Origin: T3Sed10-213 sp012519365
GTDB taxonomy: Bacteria; Planctomycetota; Phycisphaerae; Sedimentisphaerales; Anaerohalosphaeraceae
DNA: 59,247 nt
Direction of reading: 5' to 3'
Assembly: GCA_033809355.1 (NCBI GenBank)
Contig: JAPXLV010000010.1
Location: 1-59,247, forward strand
Positions 1-6,801 of the stretch are shown here, one piece after another. Each line of letters opens with the position of its first letter. Position 1 is the stretch's first letter. A model generated the notes under the pieces. The model made no database searches and had not been told where the DNA came from. It saw nothing but the letters and a program-made list of their open reading frames with translations. The position numbers and the translations under genes were made by a program.

Positions 1-681
1 ACACATCACCCATCGGCGCGCCAGTTTAAAATAGGTAATTTATAAAATTTTTTTCAGGGCATCAAAAACATAGCAAATGGAGTGCCGAACAGGATTGGGT
101 CGGACACCTTTTTAGGTTATTGGTTTTTGTTTTGCGCATTTTAATCTGAAGCGCAACGCTTTGGGTTAAGGTTCAGCCCGCTTTTCGGGCTGGGATTTAT
201 CGCTTTGGGCATCCAAGCAGAAGACCGATCAGGAACGCCGGACAGCCACAGAGGGCTATCCGGCTTCTGCTCCGATGGCCGATCGGCGCTGGCGGTTGCG
301 TCTCCGCAGAGCCGTATCCTCCGACCGACAAAATAATCATAGGCAACTTTAACCCTTGACGCAAGCATGGAAATCAATACAATAAAAATCGGAAATACTA
401 ACGTTTACAGTGGCCCTAAGAAAGGGGTACAGTCAGGGTCAAGGCGCTGTCAAACAGGTCAAACATCCGTATTTGTTGAGGATCAACTAATTTTCGCATA
501 ATTGCTCCAAGTCATTGACATATAATGGGTTATATTACATGTCACCGACGGCACTTGTCACCATTAAAATTTATATAAGTCCATTATTTTTCGACTATTT
601 ATAAAAATTTTTGCCGGTCATGCACTTTTGACAGAGGCATCAAACTTGATCTAAAATGGCGTTGTCGAATTAATACAGGGC
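1..681. other. Non-coding stretch with GC-rich hairpins
   Basis: I see no convincing gene here. Between about 160 and 330 the sequence becomes GC-rich inside AT-rich flanks and contains hairpins: AGCCCG at 175-180 pairs with CGGGCT at 186-191. An 11-bp stem (237-247 with 254-264, one G-T pair) closes a 6-nt loop, and GCAGAAG at 218-224 can pair with CTTCTGC at 264-270. A 78-codon open frame on the minus strand covers this block (141-377) but has low-complexity, non-protein-like sequence. The block could be a structured RNA, a dispersed repeat, or debris; the sequence alone does not decide. Confidence 0.4.
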
Positions 682-2991
682 TCAGGATTTTTCCAGCATC
701 GCCGCGGCGATGGCGGCCTGGCCGAGGGCGATACCGCCGTCGTTGGCCGGGATCCGTGTTTTCCATAATACACAAAAATCATCGTCTTTCAACTGTCTTA
801 TCAGTCGCTCGGCCAGATAACGGTTGCAAAAGACCCCGCCGCTGAGGGCCGCGGTGGTGATGCCGGTTGCCGCACGGGCCATTTGCGCTAACGTCAACAG
901 GGCCAGACTGACGGTGTTATGAAAGCGCGTCGCAATGGCACCGGTGTCCCGACCGCTGCGAATATCCTGAATGATCCCTTCGAGTATCGGTTCATGTCGC
1001 CACTGCCATAGCCGCTCGGTTTGGTCTATCTGAATCGGGTAGGCACCCTCAATGTCGGGTCGGGTTATGGCCTCCAGCGCCATCGGCAGCTCGGCCTCAA
1101 ATCGATTGACCGTACCGAGGCCCAGCATCGCCGCCACAGCGTCAAACAGTCGTCCCAGACTCGATGTCGGCGTGGTGTTTAGCCTCTTGGCAATCTGCGC
1201 GCAGATCAGCCGTTGTTTGCCGGCATCCGGCTCAATGCGGTCCAACAGATCGCCGTAGGACTCCAGCGTCGCGGCCTCCCCCTGAGCCGACAGCAAACCG
1301 ATCAGCGGGCGAACAGCCTCTTTGGCTGCCTTATCCCCCCCGGCCAGCGGATAATACGCCAAATGTCCCAATCGTGTAAACTCCGTCAGCGTTGCGATCA
1401 GACACTCGCAGCCCCAAATCGCCTCGTCCGTTCCGTACCCCGTTCCGTCGGCCACCAGACCAATGACCGGCCCGGCGTGATTATGCTCGGCCAGTACCGA
1501 GGCGATGTGTGCCCAGTGGTGCTGGACCCGCAGCAGCGGGGTAATGTCCAGCGTCTCGGCAAAACGTGACGACAAATACCCGGGATGCAGATCGCAGACG
1601 ACCGCCTCCGGCGATGCCCCAAAGAGTTGCTGAAAATGCGCCACGGATTTGACATAGTGTCGATATGCCCGCCCCTCGGCCAGATCGCCGATGTGCTCAC
1701 TGAGCAGATATTGATCGCCCTTGACAAAGCAAAACGTATTTTTCAAATCCGCCCCGGCCGCGAAGATGACCTGTCGGCTCGGCGCGGCACGATACAGCGG
1801 CTCCGGCACGTACCCCCGCGCTCGCCGCAGCATTGCCGGTGTGTCAGCCACAATATGGGCCACCGAATCATCCACCTGCCGTGCGATGGTGCGGTTGTGC
1901 ATCAGGAACGCGTCGGCAATCTCACCCAATTCCTCAACGGCCTGGGCATTGTCACAAATCAGCGGCTCTTCGGAAAAATTCGCGCTGGTCATCACCAGCA
2001 CCGACACGCCCGCCTCAGCAAACAGCATATAATGCAGCGGCGCATAACACAGCATAAACCCGAAACGATGCGTTCCCGGCGCCACAGAGGGGGCAATGCC
2101 GGCGCCGGGGTGTTTGTCCAGCAGAACAATCGGCCGCTGGGGGCCGTTCAAGAGGGCTTCGGCGGCCTCATTGACGCTGGCATAGAGTCGAATGGTTTGC
2201 ATGTCCGCCGCCATCATCGCCAACGGCTTGGCCTGTCGGCCCTTACGCTGACGCAGCCGCTGTACCGCCGCGTCATTGAGTGCATCGACGGCCAGATGAA
2301 ACCCGCCGATGCCTTTGACCGCGACGATCTTGCCCTCGGCCAGCAGTGCTGCGGCACGGGCAATAGCCCTGTCTGAATCCGCCTCCAATGGGTGACCTTC
2401 AACATCGGCCAGCCACACCCGCGGCCCGCAGACCGAACACGCCACCGGCTGGGCATGAAACCGCCGGTCAGTGATGTCTTCATACTGACTGCGGCATCGG
2501 TCGCACAATTCAAACTCAGCCATCGTTGTGTTCGGTCGGTCGTAGGGGATGGCCTTGATGAGGGTATAGCGAGGCCCGCAATGCGTGCAGGTGATAAACG
2601 GATAGCGATACCGAAAATCGTGCGGGTCGTTCATCTCCGCCAGACAGGCCGCACAGACCGCTGTATCGGGTGCGACACCGGTAGTCGGTGAACCGGAGAC
2701 GGCGCTTGCGATAATGCCAAAGCCGCCCTCGCCGGCAACCGGTTCGATCTGCTCCGACCGGCAGTGTTCTACCCGCATCTGCGTGGGGTAATCCGGCCGA
2801 TGGGTATCGGTCAGGGCTGCGCCAAAGGCGTTCAGGGACTCCGGAGGGCCCTGCGCTTCAATATACACCCCCGACGTATCATTCCGCACAAAGCCGCTTA
2901 AGTGCAAACTCTCCGCCAGCCGACAAATCCAGGGCCGAGCGCCTACCCCCTGAACCCGACCGCTAAGCTGAAAACGCATCCGTTTTACCAT
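682..2991 (-). CDS. hypF: Carbamoyltransferase HypF (NiFe-hydrogenase maturation)
   Basis: HypF uses carbamoyl phosphate and ATP to make the thiocarbamate on HypE that becomes the cyanide ligands of NiFe hydrogenases; it acts in the cytoplasm. The 769-aa length matches the family. Domains in order: acylphosphatase-like (about 4-92, motif VQGVGARPW), two zinc-finger pairs (C113, C116, C135, C138 and C163, C166, C185, C188), a YrdC-like domain (about 205-390, motif KPLAMM), and a Kae1/HypF C-terminal domain with HHWAH, VADGTGYGTD and ALSGGVFCN motifs. The ATG at 2991 opens directly into the acylphosphatase domain. No other hyp gene or hydrogenase subunit is nearby, so it stands alone. The presence of hypF implies NiFe hydrogenase elsewhere in the genome (inference). 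Confidence 0.96.
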   Translation of the reverse strand: MVKRMRFQLSGRVQGVGARPWICRLAESLHLSGFVRNDTSGVYIEAQGPPESLNAFGAALTDTHRPDYPTQMRVEHCRSEQIEPVAGEGGFGIIASAVSGSPTTGVAPDTAVCAACLAEMNDPHDFRYRYPFITCTHCGPRYTLIKAIPYDRPNTTMAEFELCDRCRSQYEDITDRRFHAQPVACSVCGPRVWLADVEGHPLEADSDRAIARAAALLAEGKIVAVKGIGGFHLAVDALNDAAVQRLRQRKGRQAKPLAMMAADMQTIRLYASVNEAAEALLNGPQRPIVLLDKHPGAGIAPSVAPGTHRFGFMLCYAPLHYMLFAEAGVSVLVMTSANFSEEPLICDNAQAVEELGEIADAFLMHNRTIARQVDDSVAHIVADTPAMLRRARGYVPEPLYRAAPSRQVIFAAGADLKNTFCFVKGDQYLLSEHIGDLAEGRAYRHYVKSVAHFQQLFGASPEAVVCDLHPGYLSSRFAETLDITPLLRVQHHWAHIASVLAEHNHAGPVIGLVADGTGYGTDEAIWGCECLIATLTEFTRLGHLAYYPLAGGDKAAKEAVRPLIGLLSAQGEAATLESYGDLLDRIEPDAGKQRLICAQIAKRLNTTPTSSLGRLFDAVAAMLGLGTVNRFEAELPMALEAITRPDIEGAYPIQIDQTERLWQWRHEPILEGIIQDIRSGRDTGAIATRFHNTVSLALLTLAQMARAATGITTAALSGGVFCNRYLAERLIRQLKDDDFCVLWKTRIPANDGGIALGQAAIAAAMLEKS

Positions 2992-3122
2992 AATTCGTGC
3001 ACTACACAGAAAAAAATTAAGATACTGGTTGTGTCATTGTCCGATAATATCCTTGATAAGGACAGTTAGAGCGGAACTTTATTTTGTGTTTTACAATTTC
3101 TTAATATTTTCTTTTTATTTTC

Positions 3123-3151
3123 TTGAAAACCTCCCCCGGCGGTGTTATACT
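3123..3151 (+). promoter_or_regulatory. Near-consensus sigma-70 promoter with no clear gene
   Basis: TTGAAA (3123-3128), a 17-bp spacer and TATACT (3146-3151) make a near-consensus promoter pointing right. About 40 bp downstream lie a GGGGGA ribosome-binding-like site (3184-3189) and an ATG at 3196. That frame stays open to 3783 but its second half runs antisense through the methyltransferase gene, and its composition is not convincing. The 2992-3540 interval otherwise shows nothing recognisable. The transcript may encode a short peptide, be a decayed gene, or be a regulatory RNA. Confidence 0.5.
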
Positions 3152-3540
3152 TAACCTCAGAATTGAATGGTAAAACCACTGTCGGGGGACAGATAATGAG
3201 AGCCACAAAAAGCGACATCACATTTTATCGCGTCAAAGAAGCCGGCCGCGGACCGCCGGAAACACAAAAGAGAATCGATTATTCGAACCGCTTTTGTCCT
3301 GTATCTTTATGGAATAATCCTATGAAAAGTACCCCAAAACACCATCCCAAGCAAGCCTTTGTCCAAAAACAGACCCCACCGCTTGGCCTGACCCTGATGC
3401 GGGGCCCGCCGGCAGAAGAACCCATACTCCAGCCTTACCCACCAGCCGCAGTTAGGGGCTCCAACGTGCCGTCATTGTATGAAAGAAGGAATATCAGCGG
3501 TGTATCGAAGCTTAGTCGGGCTATGGGGTCTTTTTTGAGT

Positions 3541-4134
3541 TTATTCGGGTTTTCTGCATTGATAAACAAAGGCAGGAGGCAAATTTTTCCAGACCACCGG
3601 CGACAGCTGTACATCACAAAACATCTCTTGCAGGGCGTGTCGAAATCGTTTGGCCTTGGGCAAAAGGCGTGCGTGGAGGTAGGAAAAGGTCACAAACGTA
3701 CCCCCCGGACGCAGAGCCTGTCGAACCGCGTACAGGATGCGATCTTGCAGTGCCGGCTCAAACGACACGAAGGGCAGCTCTGAAACGATACTGTCAGCCT
3801 GTGTCAGGCCGTAGGATTTCATAATGCGATCCAGATGTTCTGCCGAGCCGGCCACCGTACGCACCTCGGGCATCTTCTTTCGCAGCAGCAGGGCCAGCTG
3901 CGGGTCGACTTCAATCGCGATAAAAACAGCGTCTTTGGGCAAACGACGGCAGATTGCCTCGGTAAAGACACCCGTGCCCGGCCCCAACTCCAGCACAGTC
4001 CGGGCGGTTTCAATATTTCCCAGTTGCACCATCTGCTTGGCCAGTGCTGCACTGCTGGGAGCGATGGCCCCGATGGTCGTGGGCGAGGTAATGAATTTGC
4101 CCAAAAATAAAAGCGAATTTTGAAGTCTTTCCAT
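3541..4134 (-). CDS. Class I SAM-dependent methyltransferase (phospholipid N-methyltransferase / rRNA dimethylase-like)
   Basis: This 197-aa protein has a Rossmann methyltransferase fold. The motif VLELGPGTGVFTEAI (motif I, about residues 47-61) binds the SAM methionine and ribose, and AIEVDPQL (motif II) supplies the acidic residue. A later SELPFVSFE segment sits where motif IV lies in KsgA- and PmtA-like enzymes. The N-terminal SPTTIGAIAPSS stretch and the overall size match the COG3963 group of phospholipid N-methyltransferases, which may methylate phosphatidylethanolamine, but related proteins of this group act on RNA or small molecules. Substrate is therefore unsettled. It is transcribed away from the thi operon, whose promoter lies about 95 bp upstream of this gene's start. 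Confidence 0.8.
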   Translation of the reverse strand: MERLQNSLLFLGKFITSPTTIGAIAPSSAALAKQMVQLGNIETARTVLELGPGTGVFTEAICRRLPKDAVFIAIEVDPQLALLLRKKMPEVRTVAGSAEHLDRIMKSYGLTQADSIVSELPFVSFEPALQDRILYAVRQALRPGGTFVTFSYLHARLLPKAKRFRHALQEMFCDVQLSPVVWKNLPPAFVYQCRKPE

Positions 4135-4227
4135 CTTTTTATCCGCTGCTCGTGGTCCGTTATCTTCCGAATTTCGACGTATTTCCTTATTATCTGCGTA
4201 TACGAGGCGACGTCAAAATTAAACTTC

Positions 4228-4255
4228 TTGCAATCCGAAAGTTCTGTTCTATAAT
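4228..4255 (+). promoter_or_regulatory. Promoter of the thiamine operon
   Basis: TTGCAA (4228-4233), 16-bp spacer, TATAAT (4250-4255). Transcription would start near 4262, just ahead of the TPP riboswitch, which is the expected arrangement. Confidence 0.7.
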
Positions 4256-4270
4256 TGAAATTTATTGTGA

Positions 4271-4364
4271 CAGGGGAGCGGCCGGGTTGATCCGGCCGCT
4301 GAGAGTTCGCATCTTGCGAGGACCCTTTGAACCTGATCCGGCTAATACCGGCGAAGGGAGGCAC
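4271..4364 (+). ncRNA. TPP riboswitch (THI element)
   Basis: The stretch contains the hallmark THI-box parts in order: GGGGAG and a GC-rich P2 helix (GCGGCCGG pairing with CCGGCCGC), CTGAGAGT for the pyrimidine-sensing junction, a P3-type hairpin, then ACCCTTTGAACCTGATC, a GCTAATACCGGC stem and CGAAGGGA for the pyrophosphate side. It is a known family that represses thiamine synthesis genes when thiamine pyrophosphate binds. Here it lies between a good promoter and thiS-thiG-thiH and is followed within 35 bp by an intrinsic terminator, so control is probably by premature termination. Confidence 0.95.
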
Positions 4365-4396
4365 AAGAAAAAGAAAACGACTGTTTTGTTTTTTTA

Positions 4397-4424
4397 GCCT
4401 CTGCCGCCGGTGGAGGCTTTTTTT
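4397..4424 (+). terminator. Intrinsic terminator of the TPP riboswitch
   Basis: A 9-bp stem (4397-4405 with 4409-4417, two G-T pairs) around a GCC loop is followed by seven T. It sits between the riboswitch and thiS, as expected for ligand-induced termination. A separate T-rich run at 4384-4395 precedes the stem. Confidence 0.75.
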
Positions 4425-4443
4425 GTGGAATGAACAGTGACCT

Positions 4444-4659
4444 ATGACAGCACGACTCATAATCAACGGCATTGAGAAAGTCTATGAATCGGGCGCGATG
4501 CCCGCGACGCTGGCTGAGTTGCTGGCGGCGATGAATGTTGACCAAGCTACCGTGGTGGCCGAGATTGACGGCGACATTGTCCCGCGGGATCGGTTCGACG
4601 CGACTTGCTTGACCGATGGAATGACCCTTGAACTGGTACGATTTGTGCCGGGAGGATAA
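4444..4659 (+). CDS. thiS: Sulfur carrier protein ThiS
   Basis: ThiS is a ubiquitin-like carrier. Its C-terminal glycine is adenylated and converted to a thiocarboxylate that donates sulfur to ThiG for thiazole synthesis. The 71-aa product has the family size and ends in VRFVPGG with the required Gly-Gly. It also carries the typical central motif GDIVPRDRF. It is first in the thiS-thiG-thiH series, and only 2 bp separate its stop from the thiG start. The codons for the terminal Gly-Gly contain GGGAGG, which also serves as the thiG ribosome-binding site, so the two genes are tightly coupled. Confidence 0.95.
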   Translation: MTARLIINGIEKVYESGAMPATLAELLAAMNVDQATVVAEIDGDIVPRDRFDATCLTDGMTLELVRFVPGG

Positions 4660-4661
4660 CA

Positions 4662-5441
4662 GTGACAGATATGCTGACTATTGCCGACAAGACCTTTCAA
4701 TCGCGACTGCTGGTCGGCACAGGCAAGTTTGCATCCCACGCGTTGATGGCCGAGGCGATTGCCGCTTCCGGCACACAGATTGTCACAGTGGCCCTGCGAC
4801 GTGTGGATATTGAAAATGAAAACGACAACATGCTGGCCGCGATTGACCGCGACAAGTATATGCTGCTGCCGAACACCTCCGGCGCTCGGGACGCAGCCGA
4901 GGCGGTGAGGCTGGCGCGGCTGGCACGGGCCGCCAGCGGCATTCACTGGGTCAAACTGGAGGTGACGCCCGATCCGTATTATCTGCTGCCCGACGGCGAG
5001 GAAACCCTAAAGGCCGCCGAAACCCTTGTCAAAGACGGATTTGTCGTGTTGCCGTATATCAATGCCGACCCGATTTTGGCCAAGAAATTACAAGACGTCG
5101 GCTGTGCGACGGTGATGCCGCTGGCCAGTCCCATCGGCTCTAATCAGGGACTCAAGACCCGCTCATCCATCGAGATCATCATCGAGCAGGCCGCCGTGCC
5201 GGTGGTGGTGGATGCCGGCCTGGGGGCGCCTTCCCATGCGGCCGAGGCGATGGAGATGGGGGCTGATGCGGTGCTGGTGAACACCGCCATCGCCACGGCA
5301 GAAGACCCTGTCCGGATGGCCGAGGCCTTCAAACTGGCCGTGCAGGCCGGACGGCTGGCCCATCGGGCAGGACTGGCCGCATCAAGTACGCAAGCCAACG
5401 CTTCCAGCCCGCTGACGGGGTTTTTAGGAAGCATTAAATAA
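4662..5441 (+). CDS. thiG: Thiazole synthase ThiG
   Basis: ThiG condenses dehydroglycine, 1-deoxy-D-xylulose 5-phosphate and ThiS-thiocarboxylate to make the thiazole phosphate of thiamine; it is a cytoplasmic TIM barrel. The 259-aa length is normal. The Schiff-base lysine lies in HWVKLEV (K98), and the phosphate-binding loops VMPLASPIGSNQG and VVVDAGLGAPSHAAEAMEMGADAVLVNTAIA are intact. The start is GTG at 4662, set by the GGGAGG site inside the end of thiS; an in-frame ATG lies three codons later. It pairs with ThiH, not the oxygen-requiring ThiO, as expected in an anaerobe. Confidence 0.97.
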   Translation: MTDMLTIADKTFQSRLLVGTGKFASHALMAEAIAASGTQIVTVALRRVDIENENDNMLAAIDRDKYMLLPNTSGARDAAEAVRLARLARAASGIHWVKLEVTPDPYYLLPDGEETLKAAETLVKDGFVVLPYINADPILAKKLQDVGCATVMPLASPIGSNQGLKTRSSIEIIIEQAAVPVVVDAGLGAPSHAAEAMEMGADAVLVNTAIATAEDPVRMAEAFKLAVQAGRLAHRAGLAASSTQANASSPLTGFLGSIK

Positions 5442-5442
5442 G

Positions 5443-5529
5443 CACTAAACGCTAAACAATCCGTGTTACAGATTTTTGGGGCTATTGGTTTTTGAACTTC
5501 TTCAGCCCCGTCCTGTTCAGTGTTTAGTG
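5443..5529 (+). repeat. Nested inverted repeats between thiG and thiH
   Basis: CACTAAAC (5443-5450) is complementary to GTTTAGTG (5522-5529), and inside it GGGGCT (5478-5483) is complementary to AGCCCC (5504-5509). The mRNA linking the two genes could fold into a nested hairpin ending about 35 bp before the thiH start. It may be a processing or attenuation element; this is inference from complementarity only. Confidence 0.45.
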
Positions 5530-5564
5530 TTTTACCTGTGTTACGTTATGGAAAGTGTACCGGT

Positions 5565-6740
5565 ATGAAAACAGAACCTGCAATCGCATCAATTCTTGCC
5601 GAAAAGCATCTGGACCGCGATCGGGCCCGCTGGCTTGAGGCCATTGAAAACGTTACGCCGGCCCAGGTCGAGCGAATCCTGGCCCAGCCGCCCGGCCGAT
5701 ACAGCCTTCAGCGGCTGCTGACGTTGGTCTCGCCGGCGGCACGCCCTTATCTGGAGCTGATGGCCCAACAGGCCCGCCGGCTGACGATACAGCGGTTCGG
5801 CCGGACAATTCAGCTTTATGCTCCCCTGTATGTGTCCAATGTCTGTGTCAACAGTTGCCGTTATTGCGGCTACAATCGCAAAACCAACGTGAAACGCACC
5901 CGATTGACCATCGAACAGGCAATGACTGACGCAAAAGTTATCGCCGCCGAAGGCTTCCGCCATTTGCTGCTGGTCAGCGGCGAGGATCGCTCGTGGGTCA
6001 CGGTCGATTATCTGGCTGACCTGGCGGGGCGTCTGCGTGAGATGTTTTCCTCGCTGTCCATAGAGATTTACCCCCTTGGCCGTGAGGAATACACATCGCT
6101 GTTTGCTGCGGGCATCGACGGCGTGGCACTCTATCAGGAAACTTACGATCGGGATATTTATGCCGATTATCATATCGCCGGCCCTAAACGCAATTATGAC
6201 TATCGACTGGACGCGCCCGACCGCTTTGCCGCGGCAGGGATGCGACAGCTGGGGCTGGGGGTGCTGTTGGGGCTGGCCGATTGGCGGATTGAGACGCTGG
6301 CTATGGCCGAGCATGCCGCCTATTTGATGCGACGGTATTGGAAGAGCCGCATTGATTTTTCGTTTCCCCGCATTCGCCCTGCAGCCAACGTGATGCACCA
6401 GTGGCCGCATGCCGTTTCGGACGAAGAACTCGTACAGATGATGCTGGCGTTGCGGCTGTGCTTTGCTGATACAGGCATTGTGCTTAGCACACGCGAGGCG
6501 CCGGAGTTTCGCGACCGAATGATAAACATCTGCATTACGCGAATCAGCGCCGGCTCCAGGACCAACCCCGGCGGCTATGCCAGCGAAAAAGAGGCCGCCG
6601 AGCAATTTGTCGTCGCCGACGACCGAAGCCCCGCCCAGGTGGCCGCCGTTATCGAACAGTCCGGCCACGAACCGGTCTGGAAAGACTGGGACGCGGGGTT
6701 TATGGAATGCCCCGCGGGGGGTCAAAAAGAAGACAGATAA
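5565..6740 (+). CDS. thiH: 2-iminoacetate synthase ThiH (tyrosine lyase)
   Basis: ThiH is a radical SAM enzyme that cleaves tyrosine to p-cresol and dehydroglycine, the glycine imine used by ThiG. The cluster motif C-x3-C-x2-C is in VCVNSCRYCGYN (C94, C98, C101 counted from the chosen start). The C-terminal region carries the family motifs RIRPA, STREAPEFRD and ISAGSRTNPGGY. I chose ATG 5565, giving 391 aa close to the family's usual length; the longer frame from 5520 adds 15 residues encoded by the repeat-bearing spacer. It is the last gene of the riboswitch operon. Confidence 0.96.
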   Translation: MKTEPAIASILAEKHLDRDRARWLEAIENVTPAQVERILAQPPGRYSLQRLLTLVSPAARPYLELMAQQARRLTIQRFGRTIQLYAPLYVSNVCVNSCRYCGYNRKTNVKRTRLTIEQAMTDAKVIAAEGFRHLLLVSGEDRSWVTVDYLADLAGRLREMFSSLSIEIYPLGREEYTSLFAAGIDGVALYQETYDRDIYADYHIAGPKRNYDYRLDAPDRFAAAGMRQLGLGVLLGLADWRIETLAMAEHAAYLMRRYWKSRIDFSFPRIRPAANVMHQWPHAVSDEELVQMMLALRLCFADTGIVLSTREAPEFRDRMINICITRISAGSRTNPGGYASEKEAAEQFVVADDRSPAQVAAVIEQSGHEPVWKDWDAGFMECPAGGQKEDR

Positions 6741-6742
6741 AA

Positions 6743-6768
6743 AAAGCCCGACCAACCGACCGGGCTTT
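6743..6768 (-). terminator. Terminator between thiH and the EF-G-like gene
   Basis: AAAGCCCG (6743-6750) pairs with CGGGCTTT (6761-6768). Read on the minus strand the stem is followed by a TTTTTT run, so it fits best as the terminator of the leftward EF-G-like gene. On the plus strand the T run is only three long, giving weaker termination for thiH. Confidence 0.7.
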
Positions 6769-6801
6769 GAAAAATAACCACGGGAAAAAGGGGGGTTCGA
6801 T

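Noticed and set aside
141..377. 78-codon minus-strand open frame
   Set aside because: Lies over GC-rich hairpins, no ribosome-binding site, and low-complexity Pro/Ser/Lys composition.
1585..2376. 263-codon plus-strand frame
   Set aside because: Antisense to hypF, which has complete domains; no ribosome-binding site or family motif.
3142..3783. 213-codon plus-strand frame
   Set aside because: Second half is antisense to the methyltransferase; only its promoter-like region is worth noting.
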